A program made the position numbers and the translations under genes. Below, piece after piece: positions 34,071-45,343 of a DNA stretch of 64,000 bases; position 1 is the first letter of the stretch; each line of letters starts with the position of its first letter. The stretch lies in the NCBI RefSeq assembly GCF_040869045.1, contig NC_090322.1, positions 188,789,477 through 188,853,476 on the forward strand. Direction: 5' to 3'. The DNA is from Eurosta solidaginis (lineage: Eukaryota; Arthropoda; Insecta; Diptera; Tephritidae). A model generated the notes under the pieces. That model saw nothing but the letters and a program-made list of their open reading frames with translations, did not search any database and was not told the DNA's origin.

Positions 34071-34379
34071 TTTCTCTATTATCAATAACAAATACAATTG
34101 TGTAAAGCAATATGAGCATGTCTCGCTAATTAGATATAAATAATATTGATATAATAGTGAAGAGCAGAGGTACTGCTAATAATAGCACTACTATAACAAG
34201 TAAAGGTGTCTAAGTTCGGGTGTAACCGAAAATTATATACTCAGCGTTAGACTCAATTGTACATTTCATTTCAGATAAATTACTTTTCTACATAACAATA
34301 AAAAAAAAAATGTCTCCACATTTCCTCTTACAATAAAACTTGATAAGTGAAATATCATTGATTCAAAACTACTTTTTGC

Positions 34380-35375
34380 TAACATTTACTAATGCTTACT
34401 TAGGTTCTTTTGACCACTAGCGTTTGGTGCAAATAAAAACAACTTATTTCACCATTCCAATCCGACGATTCGCTAGCCTCTCTAGCTTTTTCAAGGGTGA
34501 TCTGTGTATTTTAATAACAAACAGCAATACATTAATATAAAAAACAGAAAAGGCATAAGTGCATAAAATTTCAATATCAGTAATCACAGTATTACATACA
34601 AAAAAATATCACAAGACAAGAGTGAAAAACATTTTGAATAATATAACACGATTTACATATATAGAAAACTTACATAATTGGACTATTTAAACAATTTTGA
34701 TAGAACTTAAACAATTTTTGGTACCATTCCATAGTGGTATCATAGTCATACTAAAACGAATTAATGTTAGAGACAGAGGATGTAAGCAGCAGCAACGTCA
34801 TCTGTATCCTCCTTTTTGTTTATTGCTTTGTTTCTTCTTTGCAATATTCGCAGGCTTTCCAATGTGTACCTGACTTTTCCTTGTTTATTTTTGTCTATGA
34901 TTCTTGTGTTATGTAGATCAGCTGCGTGCCCAGTATGTGTTGTATGTTTACGTAATGCTGTGCTTTGTTTTTTCTTTCGTATATCTGCTTCATGTTCTGC
35001 GAGCCGAACTTCTAGTGACCATCTTGTTGTTCCTATGTATATTTTCCTGCATTCTTCATTTTCGTTGCCTTCACATGTTATTTATGTATGTATATATGTA
35101 TAATGTTATGTATATAACGTTGTTTTGTTGGAGCTTTTCAATAGGGCTTTTTGTTTTTGTGAATATCGTCGATAATGTATGATTGGATTTTTGGCAAGAG
35201 CAATTTTGTGTTTGTTGTTGGTTAGCGTTTTGCTGAAGTTCTCCGTAAGTTTAGATATCTATGTTACGCTAAAGTATTGTTTTTTTTTTCTTTTTCTTTT
35301 TGTATTGTTGTTTTGTTTCTATTTCCACCAAACGCTAATGGCCAGAAGAGCCTAAGTAAGCCTTAGTAAATGTTA
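34380..35375 (-). mobile_element. Penelope-like element, 5'-truncated, flanked by inverted repeats
   Basis: An insert of 996 bp bounded by inverted repeats of about 60 bp. The left repeat starts TAACATTTACTAATGCTTAC at 34380. The right one ends at 35375 with the reverse complement (TAACATTTACTAAGGCTTAC), and both continue through TTAGCGTTTGGTG or its near match. Between them, on the minus strand, lies a GIY-YIG endonuclease of Penelope type. Penelope copies are known to carry terminal repeats in direct or inverted orientation, which fits. Most of the reverse transcriptase is missing. Confidence 0.72.
34767..35290 (-). pseudogene. Penelope-like C-terminal region with GIY-YIG nuclease
   Basis: Minus-strand text, with two shifts and a TACATA-type simple-sequence insert near 35080-35105. 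It starts ISKLTENFSKTLTNNKHKIA, then LAKNP (polymerase thumb/linker). Next is TKTKSPIEKLQQNNVIY at about 35110-35160, then CEGNENEECRKIYIGTTRWS at about 35017-35076, then LEVRLAEHEADI. This gives the paired cysteines, the YIG motif and the conserved arginine and RLxEH block of the GIY-YIG fold. The tail HTGHAADLHNTRIID, then YTLESLRILQR and NKKEDTDDVAAAY, ends at a TAA at 34767-34769. The nuclease nicks target DNA in this retroelement class. Confidence 0.75.
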
Positions 35376-36191
35376 TAAATAAATTGATTGAATTTTTTCC
35401 TGAGTTATATTTCATTATTCTAGTCTACGACCCTTTTAAACTTGTTTTATATCTAAGCTGCCGTGGTCTTTAACCGATCCCATCCATTTTTACTAGAAAT
35501 ATTTTCTGCTATAAGGAAAATATGTGTACACAATTTCATTACGATATGTTAATTTTTGTTCCAGTTATGGCTCCCGAAACATAGAAAATTGCTTAGTCAT
35601 AAAAGTGGCGGTGCCACCCACACCCTTTGATAAAAGGTCAAAGATATAGCTTATTTTATTCATCCACGACCCTTTTAAAAATCTTTTATATAAAAGTGGG
35701 CGTGGTCCTTAACCGATTTCGTTAATTTTTCGTCAAAGCATTCCTTCTAGTTAAGTCAACCTCCCTGCCGAATTTTGTTACGATATGTTCAACGATTTTT
35801 GATTTATGATTAATAATATTTGTAAAATTTATTTTATCACAAGTGGGCGGTGCCACTCCCATTTAAAAAAAATTTTCAAATTCTTATCAAGAGTCTCAAT
35901 ATCAGTCCACATGTCAAACTTCAACATTCTAGGTGTATTATTTACTAAATTATCAGTTTTTTTTTGTTTTCCAAAATGTTATATATAAAAAGTGGGCATG
36001 GTTATCATCCGATTTCGCTCTTTTTCAATACCAATCTATTTTGAGTCCAGATAGGCTCGTGTATAAAATTTGTTGAAGATATCTCAATATTTACTCAAGT
36101 TATCGGGCTCAATAAAATTTTTTTTCGAAACTGATGATTTTGATATATGGAAGTCTATATCTATCTCGATTCCTTTATACCTGTACAACCT

Positions 36192-36548
36192 GTACGGCCA
36201 CCGTGGTGTGATGGTAGCGTGCACCGCCTATCACACCGTATGACCTGGGTTCCCACCCCGGGCAAAGCAACATCAAAATTTTAGAAATAAGGTTTTTCAA
36301 TTAGAAGAAAATTTTTCTAGGCGGGGTCGCCCCTCGGCAGTGTTTGGCAAGCGCTCCGGGTGTATTTCTGCCATGAAAAGCTCTCAGTAAAAACTCGTCT
36401 GCCTCGCAGATGCCGTTAGGAGTCGGCACAAAACATGTAGGTCCCGTCCGGCCAATTTGTAGGGAAAAATCAAGAGGAGCACGACGCAAATTGGAAGAGA
36501 AGCTCGGCCTTAGATCTCTTCGGAGGTTATCGCGCCTTACATTTATTT
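36192..36548 (+). mobile_element. tRNA-derived SINE, near full length
   Basis: Head GGCCACCGTGGTGTGATGGT with the A box, B box as GGGTTCCCACCCC (one base off consensus), body blocks through GGCGGGGTCGCCCCTCGG and GCTCGGCCTTAGATCTC, and a TTTATTTTTTTT tail. Target duplication not clear; the left side joins the family A terminus. Confidence 0.82.
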
Positions 36549-37203
36549 TTTTTTAACCAAAGCACATTGAGTATAAAAAAGAAATAGATGGCGAGCTAGT
36601 AGTGGTTCAGAGTGCACTAGAAGCGCAATAGTTTTGAACTAGAGATTTTCCCTTGAGGGAACGTAAAATCTTCATTTATAAAGATCTAATTTCAAACTTC
36701 ATTCTGCTATTAAATATACCACTTACTCATTATCCCACAAAAATCTTAATTTCAATTTAAAACCTGCTTGTTTTGCGTTCTACGAAAAGAAGCTTTTAAT
36801 TAGCAGACTAATGCGAAAATTTAAGGAGATGCACAAAATAGCAAATAAACAACAAAACCGTAATAAAAAACTGAACCTGTAAAAGAACAAAAAAATAAAT
36901 GTCAAATAAGGTAAAGCAAAAAAAAAAAAAAAAACGCAATTGTGCACAGGTTTCAATTAATTTAAAAGTTTTTCGCAGCCGTCGCCTAAGAGCAGATAGC
37001 TCTGGTGCAATGTTACTGTAACAAGCAAAACGATTTCAGGCTTAAAGCATATTTAATATGAAAGCGTACAGAAAAACCTAGAAAGAAATAATAGAAAAGT
37101 AGCAAAGAAAAAACCCCAAACCAATGAATTTGCACGGCTCGCAGAAAATAACTTCGAACATTACAAGCAGCTTAGCTGTGCACAAAACAAAAAAAAAAAA
37201 AAA
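36549..37203. other. AT-rich with poly(A) runs, no gene
   Basis: Long A-rich stretches, including runs near 36920-36935 and 37190-37205. Nothing coding. Confidence 0.45.
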
Positions 37204-37640
37204 AACAAAACAGAAAGTCTAAGTTCGGTTGAAATCGAACATTACATACCCAGCTGTGCACTTGAAACGCTGTTGTTGTTTGCTTGGTGTAGTTAAAAAT
37301 GCTATAAGGCTGCGCATAAGGCCCCGCCCCCCTCTATACCCCCAAAAAGCCATCGAATTTCTGTAAATCTATAACAAGCAATCAAATAATATTTTTCTAC
37401 AAAATGGGAATGATTTTTCGTCAGTGGAATTTCTTTTCAAAACAATAAAATTTTTCTAAAATAAAAGGAAAAATCTATCTAATATGCATGGAAATTTTCT
37501 TCATTATTATAAAAATAAGATTAATAAAATAAATTGAGAAAAAATTATCTTTGACTATTGCTAAATATCCCTTACATGTTTATTTTTTTAGGAAGGTTGT
37601 TTTTAATGTATATTTATATATATAGAGTACCTTCGAAGAG
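37204..37640. repeat. Family A hairpin end and short body
   Basis: GTCTAAGTTCGGTTGAAATC then GAACATTAC forms the terminal hairpin, and the next 100 bases match 6978-7085 inverted. The match ends at about 37320; the rest is AT-rich and not assigned. Confidence 0.55.
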
Positions 37641-37875
37641 AATTTTACCTACAAATTGGAGGAAATCCGAACGACATTTGCATGGCAGATGAATTTTCAC
37701 TGGGAAAGTTACTAGGCAGAAATACACTCGAAATCATCGCCGAGGGGCGACCCGCTTAAAAAAAGTTTTCTTATTTTGTTATATAATAATAATTGTTGCT
37801 AAATTTTTGATGTTCCTCTGCCCGCGACTTGAATCTGAGATTTTCGGTGTGATAGGTGAAGCACACTACGCTTTA
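37641..37875 (-). repeat. tRNA-derived SINE, diverged
   Basis: Reverse-oriented blocks: CCTACAAATTGGAGG, CGCCGAGGGGCGACCCGCTT, and a decayed head with GATAGGTGAAGCACACTACG. The B box region is mutated. Confidence 0.7.
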
Positions 37876-38930
37876 TAGTATAAGGGAAAATCGAAATTTA
37901 AAAACTGTGTCCCTTAAAAACAATTTATTTTTTTAAACGTATTTAAATTTTATTGTTATTTTAGAAAACACTGATAAAACTTGTACCAAATTTAGTATTT
38001 TTTCTTTTTTTTAAATATTATTAGTCTCGATGACACTGACTGGTGTCCGGTAAAAATATTTGAGGAGCAGGTTTCTATTTTTATTTAGACATGTACCACA
38101 CAATGTTAATGCGCTGAATAGTTTGTCTGAAAAAGTTAAGTTATAAAAATAAAAAAAATAAAAATGTGTATGATTTGTATCGTACCAAGCGTGGAATGCT
38201 CCAGTAGCAATTATCGTGTGGGTGGAACATTATCACCTTCGCTGGGTGCTTCAACGCTGCCTCCGTTTAAGATGGCGTAGACTACTTCCCTCTAGAAGCT
38301 AACCTTCTCTAAACATTGATTTCCAGCTCGTACTTTTTGTTCTGACAGAAATTCGACCTAGACTTGAAATCTTCTGTCTTTTGGCGAATTTTTGGTAACT
38401 GTAAATTTGGATGGTTATAAATAATTTCGCAATATATTCAACCGTTTTTGAAGTCGATGCAAAGATTTTCAAAAGGTTCGAGCGGCCTTATTAGGCCTTG
38501 CCACGATCTTTTTTTCAAATATTTAAATACAGTTTTTAAGTCAACCTTAAGAAGTTGATCGTACAAAAATTTAGCATTGTAGCTTTATAAATGACGAAAA
38601 TATCTTGTTAAGCATTGAATTACAACGGAATTATATTTCGTTTTGAAATAATATTTATTTTTTACAGTAGAAGAAGCAGTGTGTTATATTTCATTGCAGT
38701 ACATATCTCTAAATGGAAGTACTTGCAAAAAAAAAGTGTGAAGATGACCCCTCGGACGAATAGGCTGACAGATAAACTGACGAATGAATGAGAAATGCTA
38801 ACATAAACTTTTCGTTTGACCTTAATTGGAAATCAAAAAAAAAAAAAAAAAAAAAAAAAAAATAAAACCCTGTCAAGTCGATAGTGGCTACTGAAAAAAT
38901 CGGATTTTCTCTCTGCATCCGCCCATGCCT
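37876..38930. other. No recognised gene; A28 run
   Basis: Unique AT-rich DNA. A28 at 38835-38862 could be a retroelement tail, but no element was recognised upstream. Confidence 0.4.
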
Positions 38931-39530
38931 CTGTACAAGTACAGCTGGGTATAAAAAGTAGGAGTGGCCTGCAGGCGACATCGCTCATATTCAGAGCAAA
39001 CAGTTGTAGCTATGAAAAAAAATGTTTATGCCAAATTTCGTTCGGATTGGCAGATTTTTGTTCGAATTATGGCATTAAAAGTATTTTGCAAAGAATAACA
39101 ACACTTATTGTTCTTAGCTCAACCATACCACTACTGAGGTAGGATATCAGTCAAAAAGAGTTATTGCAAACTTTGTTAAAGTTAGACCTTTTTGTTATTG
39201 TTAAAGTGGGCGTGGTCTTCAACCTATTTTTATTAGCTTCACTCAGTCTATATAATTTTCCAAGGATAGTGTGTATGCAAAATTGCAATGTAATAACTCG
39301 GCTTTTGATTTACAGCTTTTTAAACTTAAAAATTTTTTTCTTGTGGATGGCGCCACGCTCATATTCCAATTTTTTTTATAAATATATGTTTTGCGTCATA
39401 AAACCAACCCACCTACCAAATTTCATTAGCTTAGCGGTATGCGTATTTGAATTATCTCATTTTTTCAATTTTTCTAAATTTTCGTCCGATTTCGCTCATT
39501 TTACTTCCCTAATATAAGGTCAGTTGAATG
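38931..39530. repeat. Family A repeat, partial
   Basis: Starts TACAGCTGGGTATAAAAAGT, continues with TTCGTTCGGATTGGCAGATT, GTGGGCGTGGTCTTCAACC and AACCCACCTACCAAATTTCA. Collinear with 1-540 and 53090-53600. Lacks the hairpin terminus. Confidence 0.65.
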
Positions 39531-39570
39531 TTTGCCGCTTTTCATACAAATCTTGCAATCGATTTTTAAG

Positions 39571-40310
39571 TAACTTCTCATTGAGCTACAGACGTAAAAT
39601 TTTACACATAGGTTTTAACACCGTGGCAAAGCAACAAAAGGAAAAAAACCGTTAGGTGGCGCACGGATAGAAATAATTAGATAAGAATTTGAAAATTTTC
39701 AAACCAGCTTTTAAATAACTTCTCGATGAGCAGCTACATACTTGAAATTTCAAACTTAAATCTGAGGTCGTTGACAGCCGATGACACGATACAAAATGAT
39801 TCGCTATGGGCTTGGGATTGATGTTTATGTAAGTTCTCATTGAGCTGCAACTGTAAAACACCACAGATAGATAAGACGCTGAGAAAATTTAAGAAAATGC
39901 GAAAAAATTCCGTTAGGTGGCGCACGGATCGAAATATTTAGATACGAATTTGGAAATTCGGTGTTTTGAGACCGATTTTAAAGTAACTTCTCATTGAGTT
40001 ACAAACATGAAACCTCAGAGACCGTGCCAAAGGAACAAAAGGAGACAAAAATTCCGTTAGTTGGCGCAGGGATCGAAAAACTTAGATAATAATAAGGAAA
40101 TTTGAAACCGGGTTTTAAGTAACTTCTCGAAGAGCTAGAGGCTAAAAATTTAGAGCTTAATTCAGGGGTCGATGAAAGCCGATGACACAATACAAAAAGT
40201 TTCGCAAGGGGGCGCACGGTCTGAGATATTTAGAAAAATCAAACGGAACGGAGGGGGTTTTGAGATTGATTTTATGTAAGTTCTCATTGAGCTACAAGCG
40301 AAAAACGTAA
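39571..40310 (+). repeat. Degenerate tandem repeat, unit about 140 bp
   Basis: The word TAACTTCTCATTGAGCTAC or a close variant recurs at 39571, 39716, 39829, 39984, 40120 and 40277 (spacings 145, 113, 155, 136, 157). A second word, CGTTAGGTGGCGCACGGAT, recurs in between (about 39651, 39912, 40057, 40200 in variant form). No coding capacity. Confidence 0.8.
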
Positions 40311-40319
40311 CACATAAAT

Positions 40320-40676
40320 AAATAAATATAAGGCGCGATAACATCCGAAGAGATATTAGGCCGAGCTTCTCTTCCAATTTGCCTCGTACTCCTTTTTAAT
40401 TTTTCCTACAAATTGGCGGTACGGGACCTACATACTTGTTTTATGCCGACTCCGAATGGCATCTTCGAGGCAGATGATTTTTCACTGAGAGCTTTTCATA
40501 GCAGAAATACACCCGTAGTGCTTGCGAAACACTGCCGATGGGTGACCCCGCTTATAAAAATTTTCTTCTAATTGAAAAAACTTGTTTCTAAAATTTTGAT
40601 GTTGCTTTCCCGGGGCGTGAACCCGGTATCTTCGATGTGGAAGGAGGGGCACGCCACCATCACACCACGGCGGCCG
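40320..40676 (-). mobile_element. tRNA-derived SINE, near full length
   Basis: Minus orientation. Tail AAATAAATATAAGGCGCG at about 40320, body blocks as in the 20824 copy, and a head with GGGGCGTGAACCCGG (B box, rearranged) and CACCACGGCGGCCGC. Target duplication not evident. It interrupts or ends the tandem repeat to its left. Confidence 0.8.
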
Positions 40677-40914
40677 CTTTTATATTTTTACTTCTCATAA
40701 ATATTTTTGCAATTTCTATGTCAAAATTTAAAAATTAAAATTTAGAAAGAATATGTCTTTATATAAGCTGGCATTTTTCGCTGATTTTTGTCCATTTATA
40801 TAAGGAAGTGCTTACAGTTTTTTTTATTTTTATTTAATACCAATATATTCTGGGTCCAGATAACCTTGTATATTTCAATATGAAACATCTCAATATTTGC
40901 TAAATTTATCGTGT

Positions 40915-41140
40915 TATAGGACGGAAAGATCGATGCTCCAACCAAGAAAGTGTTTCTATCGGAATCCGCCAATGGAAGCAGAGGTAGAGGGCAGCCCCTA
41001 ATTCGCTGGAAGGACCAGGTGAAAAACGACTTAATCTCCCTTGGTGTGACCAATTGCCGCCGGATGGCAGAGAGAAGGAGCGACTGACTTGCCTTGTTAG
41101 ACGGCCATAACCGTTTAAACGGTTAAGGGCCAATTAAGTA
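40915..41140 (+). pseudogene. RTE-like LINE C-terminal scrap
   Basis: KIDAPTKKVFLSESANGSRG then RGQPLIRWKDQVKNDLISLG and VTNCRRMAERRSD are open at about 40925-41090. The RGQP-RW-DQVKxDLxxLGV pattern is the ORF2 end of RTE-type LINEs. A stop takes the place of the usual tryptophan after RRSD. A decayed LLDGHNRLNG-like tail follows. Confidence 0.6.
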
Positions 41141-41216
41141 ATTAAGTTTATGTCTGTACAACCAACAGTTGTCGAATCAAAGTTATAATACCCTACATAC
41201 AAGTACAGCTGGGTAT
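41141..41216. repeat. Family A terminus fragment
   Basis: Ends with ACAAGTACAGCTGGGTATAA, as at 38936-38955. Confidence 0.5.
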
Positions 41217-42038
41217 AACAAAAAATATACTATTTAAGTACCGACTACAAATATTGTTTGTGGGCATTTTGCTACTTGTATAAGCAGTTTTTTTACGATG
41301 ATGTGTAGGTGTGGAGTGGAATTAAAAATACTTAAAAAATATTTAGTTAAAAGCTGCGTGCAAAAATGGCAACAGCAGCAGCAACACGCACTCCTTGCCG
41401 CCTTTAACTGTGCTAATGTAATGTAGGGCAGTTGCCACTGTGTGCAATAAGTAACTAAATGTATATATTCATACTAAATGCAAGTTTATATATTATGTAT
41501 GTATGTATTCAGCTAAGGTCACGTGCCAACCTAGATAACTGTATACAAAGGAACAGCTAACAAGCAAATAAACAAACACACTTATAAAATACATTAAAAC
41601 TACATTAATATTAAAATTTTGCGCTGTTATAGAAAATATTGTTGGTGGCAAGCTTAAAATATTATAAATTATGAAATTAAATATTATGTGGATGGCAGAA
41701 AGTAAAATTGCTTTTTTATGTCTGCGATGAACTTATAAAAAAAAAATGTTTAGCTTAAAACTTTATTTTTATACGCAATATGTAATAGGGTGTTCCAAAA
41801 CTAACAATCTTATAAAGGTTACTAATTCTGTTTCAAATTCTAATTAAGGCTTTTTCAGTTTCATCATTTTGAAGTAGTCCTTATACTTCTAATATCACGA
41901 TATCGCTGATTTATATGCTGAAATCTTTAGGTCGTCCTATTCATCCCATTGTGTCCTGTCCTGTTTCCTATATAACATGGAAATAATATCTTAAACACAT
42001 TTTTTTTATTAAGATACTGTCTATCATAGTCTTCTTAC
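41217..42038. other. AT-rich, no recognised feature
   Basis: Simple TATGTATGTATG near 41495-41510; otherwise unique and AT-rich. Confidence 0.4.
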
Positions 42039-42160
42039 ATTAAAACCGATATCTTCACTGGGTCCAGCTGGCGTTTCTGTTGTTTGTTGGTTGCTGTGCT
42101 GCCCGGTCGGCGTGATCGGGTCCAAATAGCTCTCTGGGTGCTGTTTTGATACATTTGCTC
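42039..42160 (-). CDS. Candidate internal exon, 40 codons, function unknown
   Basis: Minus strand. An acceptor (AATTTATTGCAG) ends at 42161 and a GTAAGA donor starts at 42038. Between them 122 bases read without a stop in the frame ANVSKQHPESYLDPITPTGQ and onward, ending SEDIGFN at the donor. The segment is polar, rich in Q, T, P and S, and has clearly higher GC than its AT-rich flanks. That is how a small host exon in a large repeat-filled intron would look. No domain is recognised and no partner exon is firmly linked. One alternative frame is also partly open, so this could be chance. Confidence 0.3.
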
Positions 42161-42620
42161 CTGCAATAAATTAGATATCATTCATATTAACCTATTTTTC
42201 AGCAAGCTTATTTTTATTAGAACCTTTTTGTTGGTTCTTTTATGGAGTATTTTGATACCTCTCTTAAATCGTAGAGCACGAAACCGCTCAGAGTTTGATA
42301 CCTGACAGTGGCCCGGGCTGGACACTTGCAGGATATATGGGTAATCGTTTCTTTACAACCCCTTGGCTGCATCTCCTGTACACTTCATTAAAGGTTAATC
42401 CCATTCCCAAATAGCCAGTGTCGGGTAATTGTGGCTGTCTGTTACAGCTCCAAAGAAATAGTATGCTTTTTATTAAAAATAGTTAAAATGGATACAAGCT
42501 GTCTTCTCTAACCTACTTTTTAACAAGCCATATTATCTTTTGTGGCAAATGCCGCTTTAATAAAATTTTGCATTTCTTAGTGCGTTTTTGTATTTTTTGT
42601 AAAGTAATAAAAATATTTTT

Positions 42621-43259
42621 TATACCTTTCATGAACATGAAATGGTATATTAACTTTTGTCCGATGTTTGTAACGTTCAGAAATATAGAAGATAGACTCA
42701 CCATTAAGTATACCGAATTGATCAGGGCGACAAACTGAGTTGATATAGCAATGTCCGTCTGTCCGTCTGTCTGTTTGAACGCAAACTAGTCCCTCAAATT
42801 TTGAGATATCTCAATGAAATTTGGCACAAGGATGTATTTTTGTATTATATTAGACATTTGTCGGATCCGGTAGGATCGGACCACTATAACATATATCTCC
42901 CATACAACCGATCGTTCAGATAAGACGATTTTGGTCATTCCTGCCGCAATTTGAAAAGTATAAACGTGAAACTCGGTGATATATATTCTTATATATCATA
43001 GAAAATATCCTGAAATCACTTTGATCGAAGCTATATATAGTATATATCCCATACAACCGATCGTTCAGATAAGGAGGTTTTTTACCATTTTTTAGTTTAT
43101 ATTTATCCTAAAAATCGTTTAGGTATGTACATCTATATATTTCTTATTTTATACATCCGATTATTTGGAGATTACGAACGGGATAAGATTATTGTTCAGC
43201 CCCATTCATGAAAGGTATGAAGTCTTCGGCGCAGCCGAAGACAGTCCCGTCCTTACTTG
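42621..43259. repeat. Dispersed non-coding repeat, family B
   Basis: Starts with an imperfect palindrome TATACCTTTCATG-AA-CATGAAATGGTATA at about 42621-42649. The interior has GTCCGTCTGTCCGTCTGTC and TTGAACGCAAACTAGTCCCTC. It ends with a perfect hairpin, GTCTTCGG and CCGAAGAC around CGCAG (43222-43242), then CCTTACTTG. The 14-mer ATACCTTTCATGAA recurs inverted near 43206-43219. The terminal design parallels family A. Fragments: 59640-59960, and inside the TIR element at 2899. Confidence 0.65.
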
Positions 43260-44319
43260 TTTTTGATTATCATTTGTTTAATTGACAACAAACTCCGAAA
43301 CAACAAGCAAAAACGATCAGATCTTTGACTGCATTGAGCATTCAACACAGCAATTATGAGATGGTTAAGAACTTTTATTTTATTATTATTTTATTTTTTT
43401 TTAGGCGCTGGAGCTAACATTGGAAGCGACCGCTACGTAACTTGTCACTATCACCGACCAAGTCCTCGACGACCTTATTAAAACGTAGGCAATGCAAATT
43501 CCAGCAATAATGGACAACCGACTGTCCGGCGATCAAAAATACTGGGTTTGACGCTCGATAAATGACCTGCATTTAAACGAGCCTGCAGCTACAATTGTAG
43601 TTTAATTTCAGAACGGTAGCAAATCCCTCAAGTCCGTCGCTAGCAGCACAACAAAAAAACTCTCGTAGCGGCTTATAAAGTAGTTGAACGGCCGCTTGGG
43701 TGCTACGCGTTTCAGATAGGGTCACATATCTTAAAAGAAGCACATTGCAAGAAGCTGCAGGTCCGTCAAACCACCACGCTTAGAACTACCATGGCCGGCA
43801 GAGACTCGCAATGGAGAAAATCAAAATTCCCAAAGAGATGCGAATCGCTCTGGTACAACTTCGATCTTCCCGGTTGACCATAACTTGCGCACTCCATTAG
43901 GCACTGTACTAACAATTACCAGCACACCTTGATACCAAGGAAACAATTTTTCCATCTTGGCGTTCAGTCTTAAAACCTGATTTTGATGTCAAGCAGATAG
44001 CAGCACTCAAACGACTTCCAGTTTATCATATATAGGGTACTTATCGGCGGTCAAAATGCTTCGCCGCCCTCAATGTGATTCATTAAAGTTCTCTTTTGAA
44101 AGTTTCAGGAAACCAGCAGTTACAACGAGGTTGGACGATAAAGTGTCTCATTCTCCTCACAGCTGAAAAGATCTTTTGCGTCATGTGGGAATAATCCGCG
44201 CGTCTTCCTACGATGCCTGAAAATGCGTTTTTAAAAAGGGGTTCACCAAGCGTGACTATTTGAGGAAAGTCACCGACTTTGTGTGCATACATTTGCGAGC
44301 TAACTCCTGTTCCTATAGT
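43260..44319. other. Unassigned; possible Jockey-type LINE scrap near 43800
   Basis: GC-richer than its surroundings. EKIKIPKEMRIALVQLRSS is readable at about 43811-43870 on plus and recalls the C-terminal LAQLRSG block of Jockey LINEs, but neighbours are not recognisable. A frame at 44083-44292 on minus was not recognised. Confidence 0.3.
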
Positions 44320-44652
44320 TCATTTGGCTGTCTTGTACATAATATATGACCGTTTATCATCTCTGCAGAAATACAGGTTGTCGGCAGGAATTAAAGTTGC
44401 TCCAGTGATTTTTTTTGTGGATCGAGCGCCCATATTGGTATATCGGTGCTCGCTCTTTTGCTGCCCTCGCACAACTTTGCTTAGATTTCCGACAATCCAA
44501 AAGCGGAATAGGCTGGATTTTACATAGCCCATATGTTGGCTTTCCTTCCTCAAATAATTACACCAAAAAGCGAAAGTGTCATGTGTAAAAATTGCATTTA
44601 ATAAAACAAAAAAAAATTTTAAAATTGTGTTTATGTTTATTATTTTTTTCAT
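44320..44652 (-). CDS. 110-codon open frame with signal-like N terminus, unrecognised
   Basis: On the minus strand the frame opens with MKKIININTILKFFFVLLNA, followed by IFTHDTFA: a basic start, a hydrophobic stretch and a plausible signal-peptidase site after TFA. The rest is hydrophilic with QQKSEHRYTNMGARSTKK and ends MYKTAK before the stop. No domain recognised. It begins about 105 bases beyond the nearest unit of the 44.8-kb repeat array, in the same orientation as those units. AT-rich DNA often yields hydrophobic N termini by chance, so this is tentative. Confidence 0.25.
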   Translation of the reverse strand: MKKIININTILKFFFVLLNAIFTHDTFAFWCNYLRKESQHMGYVKSSLFRFWIVGNLSKVVRGQQKSEHRYTNMGARSTKKITGATLIPADNLYFCRDDKRSYIMYKTAK

Positions 44653-45279
44653 AGAAATAAATTAAATTAAGTATCAACTGTTTTTGTAAATCATATTTTT
44701 GTTCTTACTGAAATTCTTATACAGTGATAATTTTTTCAAAACCTTTCAATTTACTCACCTGCCCACGCTATTGTTATGACGCGTGGCTAATATAACGGTT
44801 GTACCTAAAAATAATACACTGCCAGTACTTCATGCAGGCGCAGAGTTTGTTCGTGAGATGGGACGCATATAAAACAGCCATAAGATGAGTTTGTGTGAAC
44901 ATCGGAGTACAATCGAGGTACATCGCGGATGAGTTATTCGATCTGTCCAGAGAAGTTTGCGAGATTCTCATAACTTCGATTTAATTACTATAAATTGGCT
45001 AATAGTTTTTCTGCCTAAATTGATTCGCGACATACAACTTCGAAGTTGATCCCAAAATATAAAAAAGTTGCTTTTCTTTTTTTCAGCGACAAGCGACATA
45101 CATTACATATATTTCCTATTGCAACTACTAGTACCTGCTGCGGACAAAAATTTAAAAATTACTCAAATAAACTGGTTCTCAGGTAAAAAGATGACATATG
45201 TGTAAACACTATGAAGATGTTCAGCATCCAAGAATGTATGCAAAATATAACAACAAAGAAAAAGCCAGGATCAACACTA

Positions 45280-45343
45280 AATACTGTGCATTTGAATAAG
45301 TGCTCAGAATAAAGAGGCAGACGACAACTCATGTAAATGTTCC
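45280..45343 (-). pseudogene. Array signal-peptide exon, start lost
   Basis: The minus-strand frame reads GTFT, stop, VVVCLFILSTYSNAQYL. It matches the intact right-arm exon at 50354 except that the initiator region is deleted and a serine codon has become TGA. The left-arm copy at 47165-47236 shows the same two defects. Confidence 0.45.

Larger units (their letters stand above)
34198..36190. repeat. Family A repeat, interrupted by a Penelope-like element
   Basis: The hairpin terminus is at 34213-34232 (AAGTTCGGGTGTAACCGAAA, stem partly decayed). The body at 35440-36000 has the GGGCGTGG blocks. The other terminus ends with TCTATATCTATCTCGATTCC and TTTATACCTG near 36150-36185. The foreign insert is 34380-35375. 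Confidence 0.7.
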
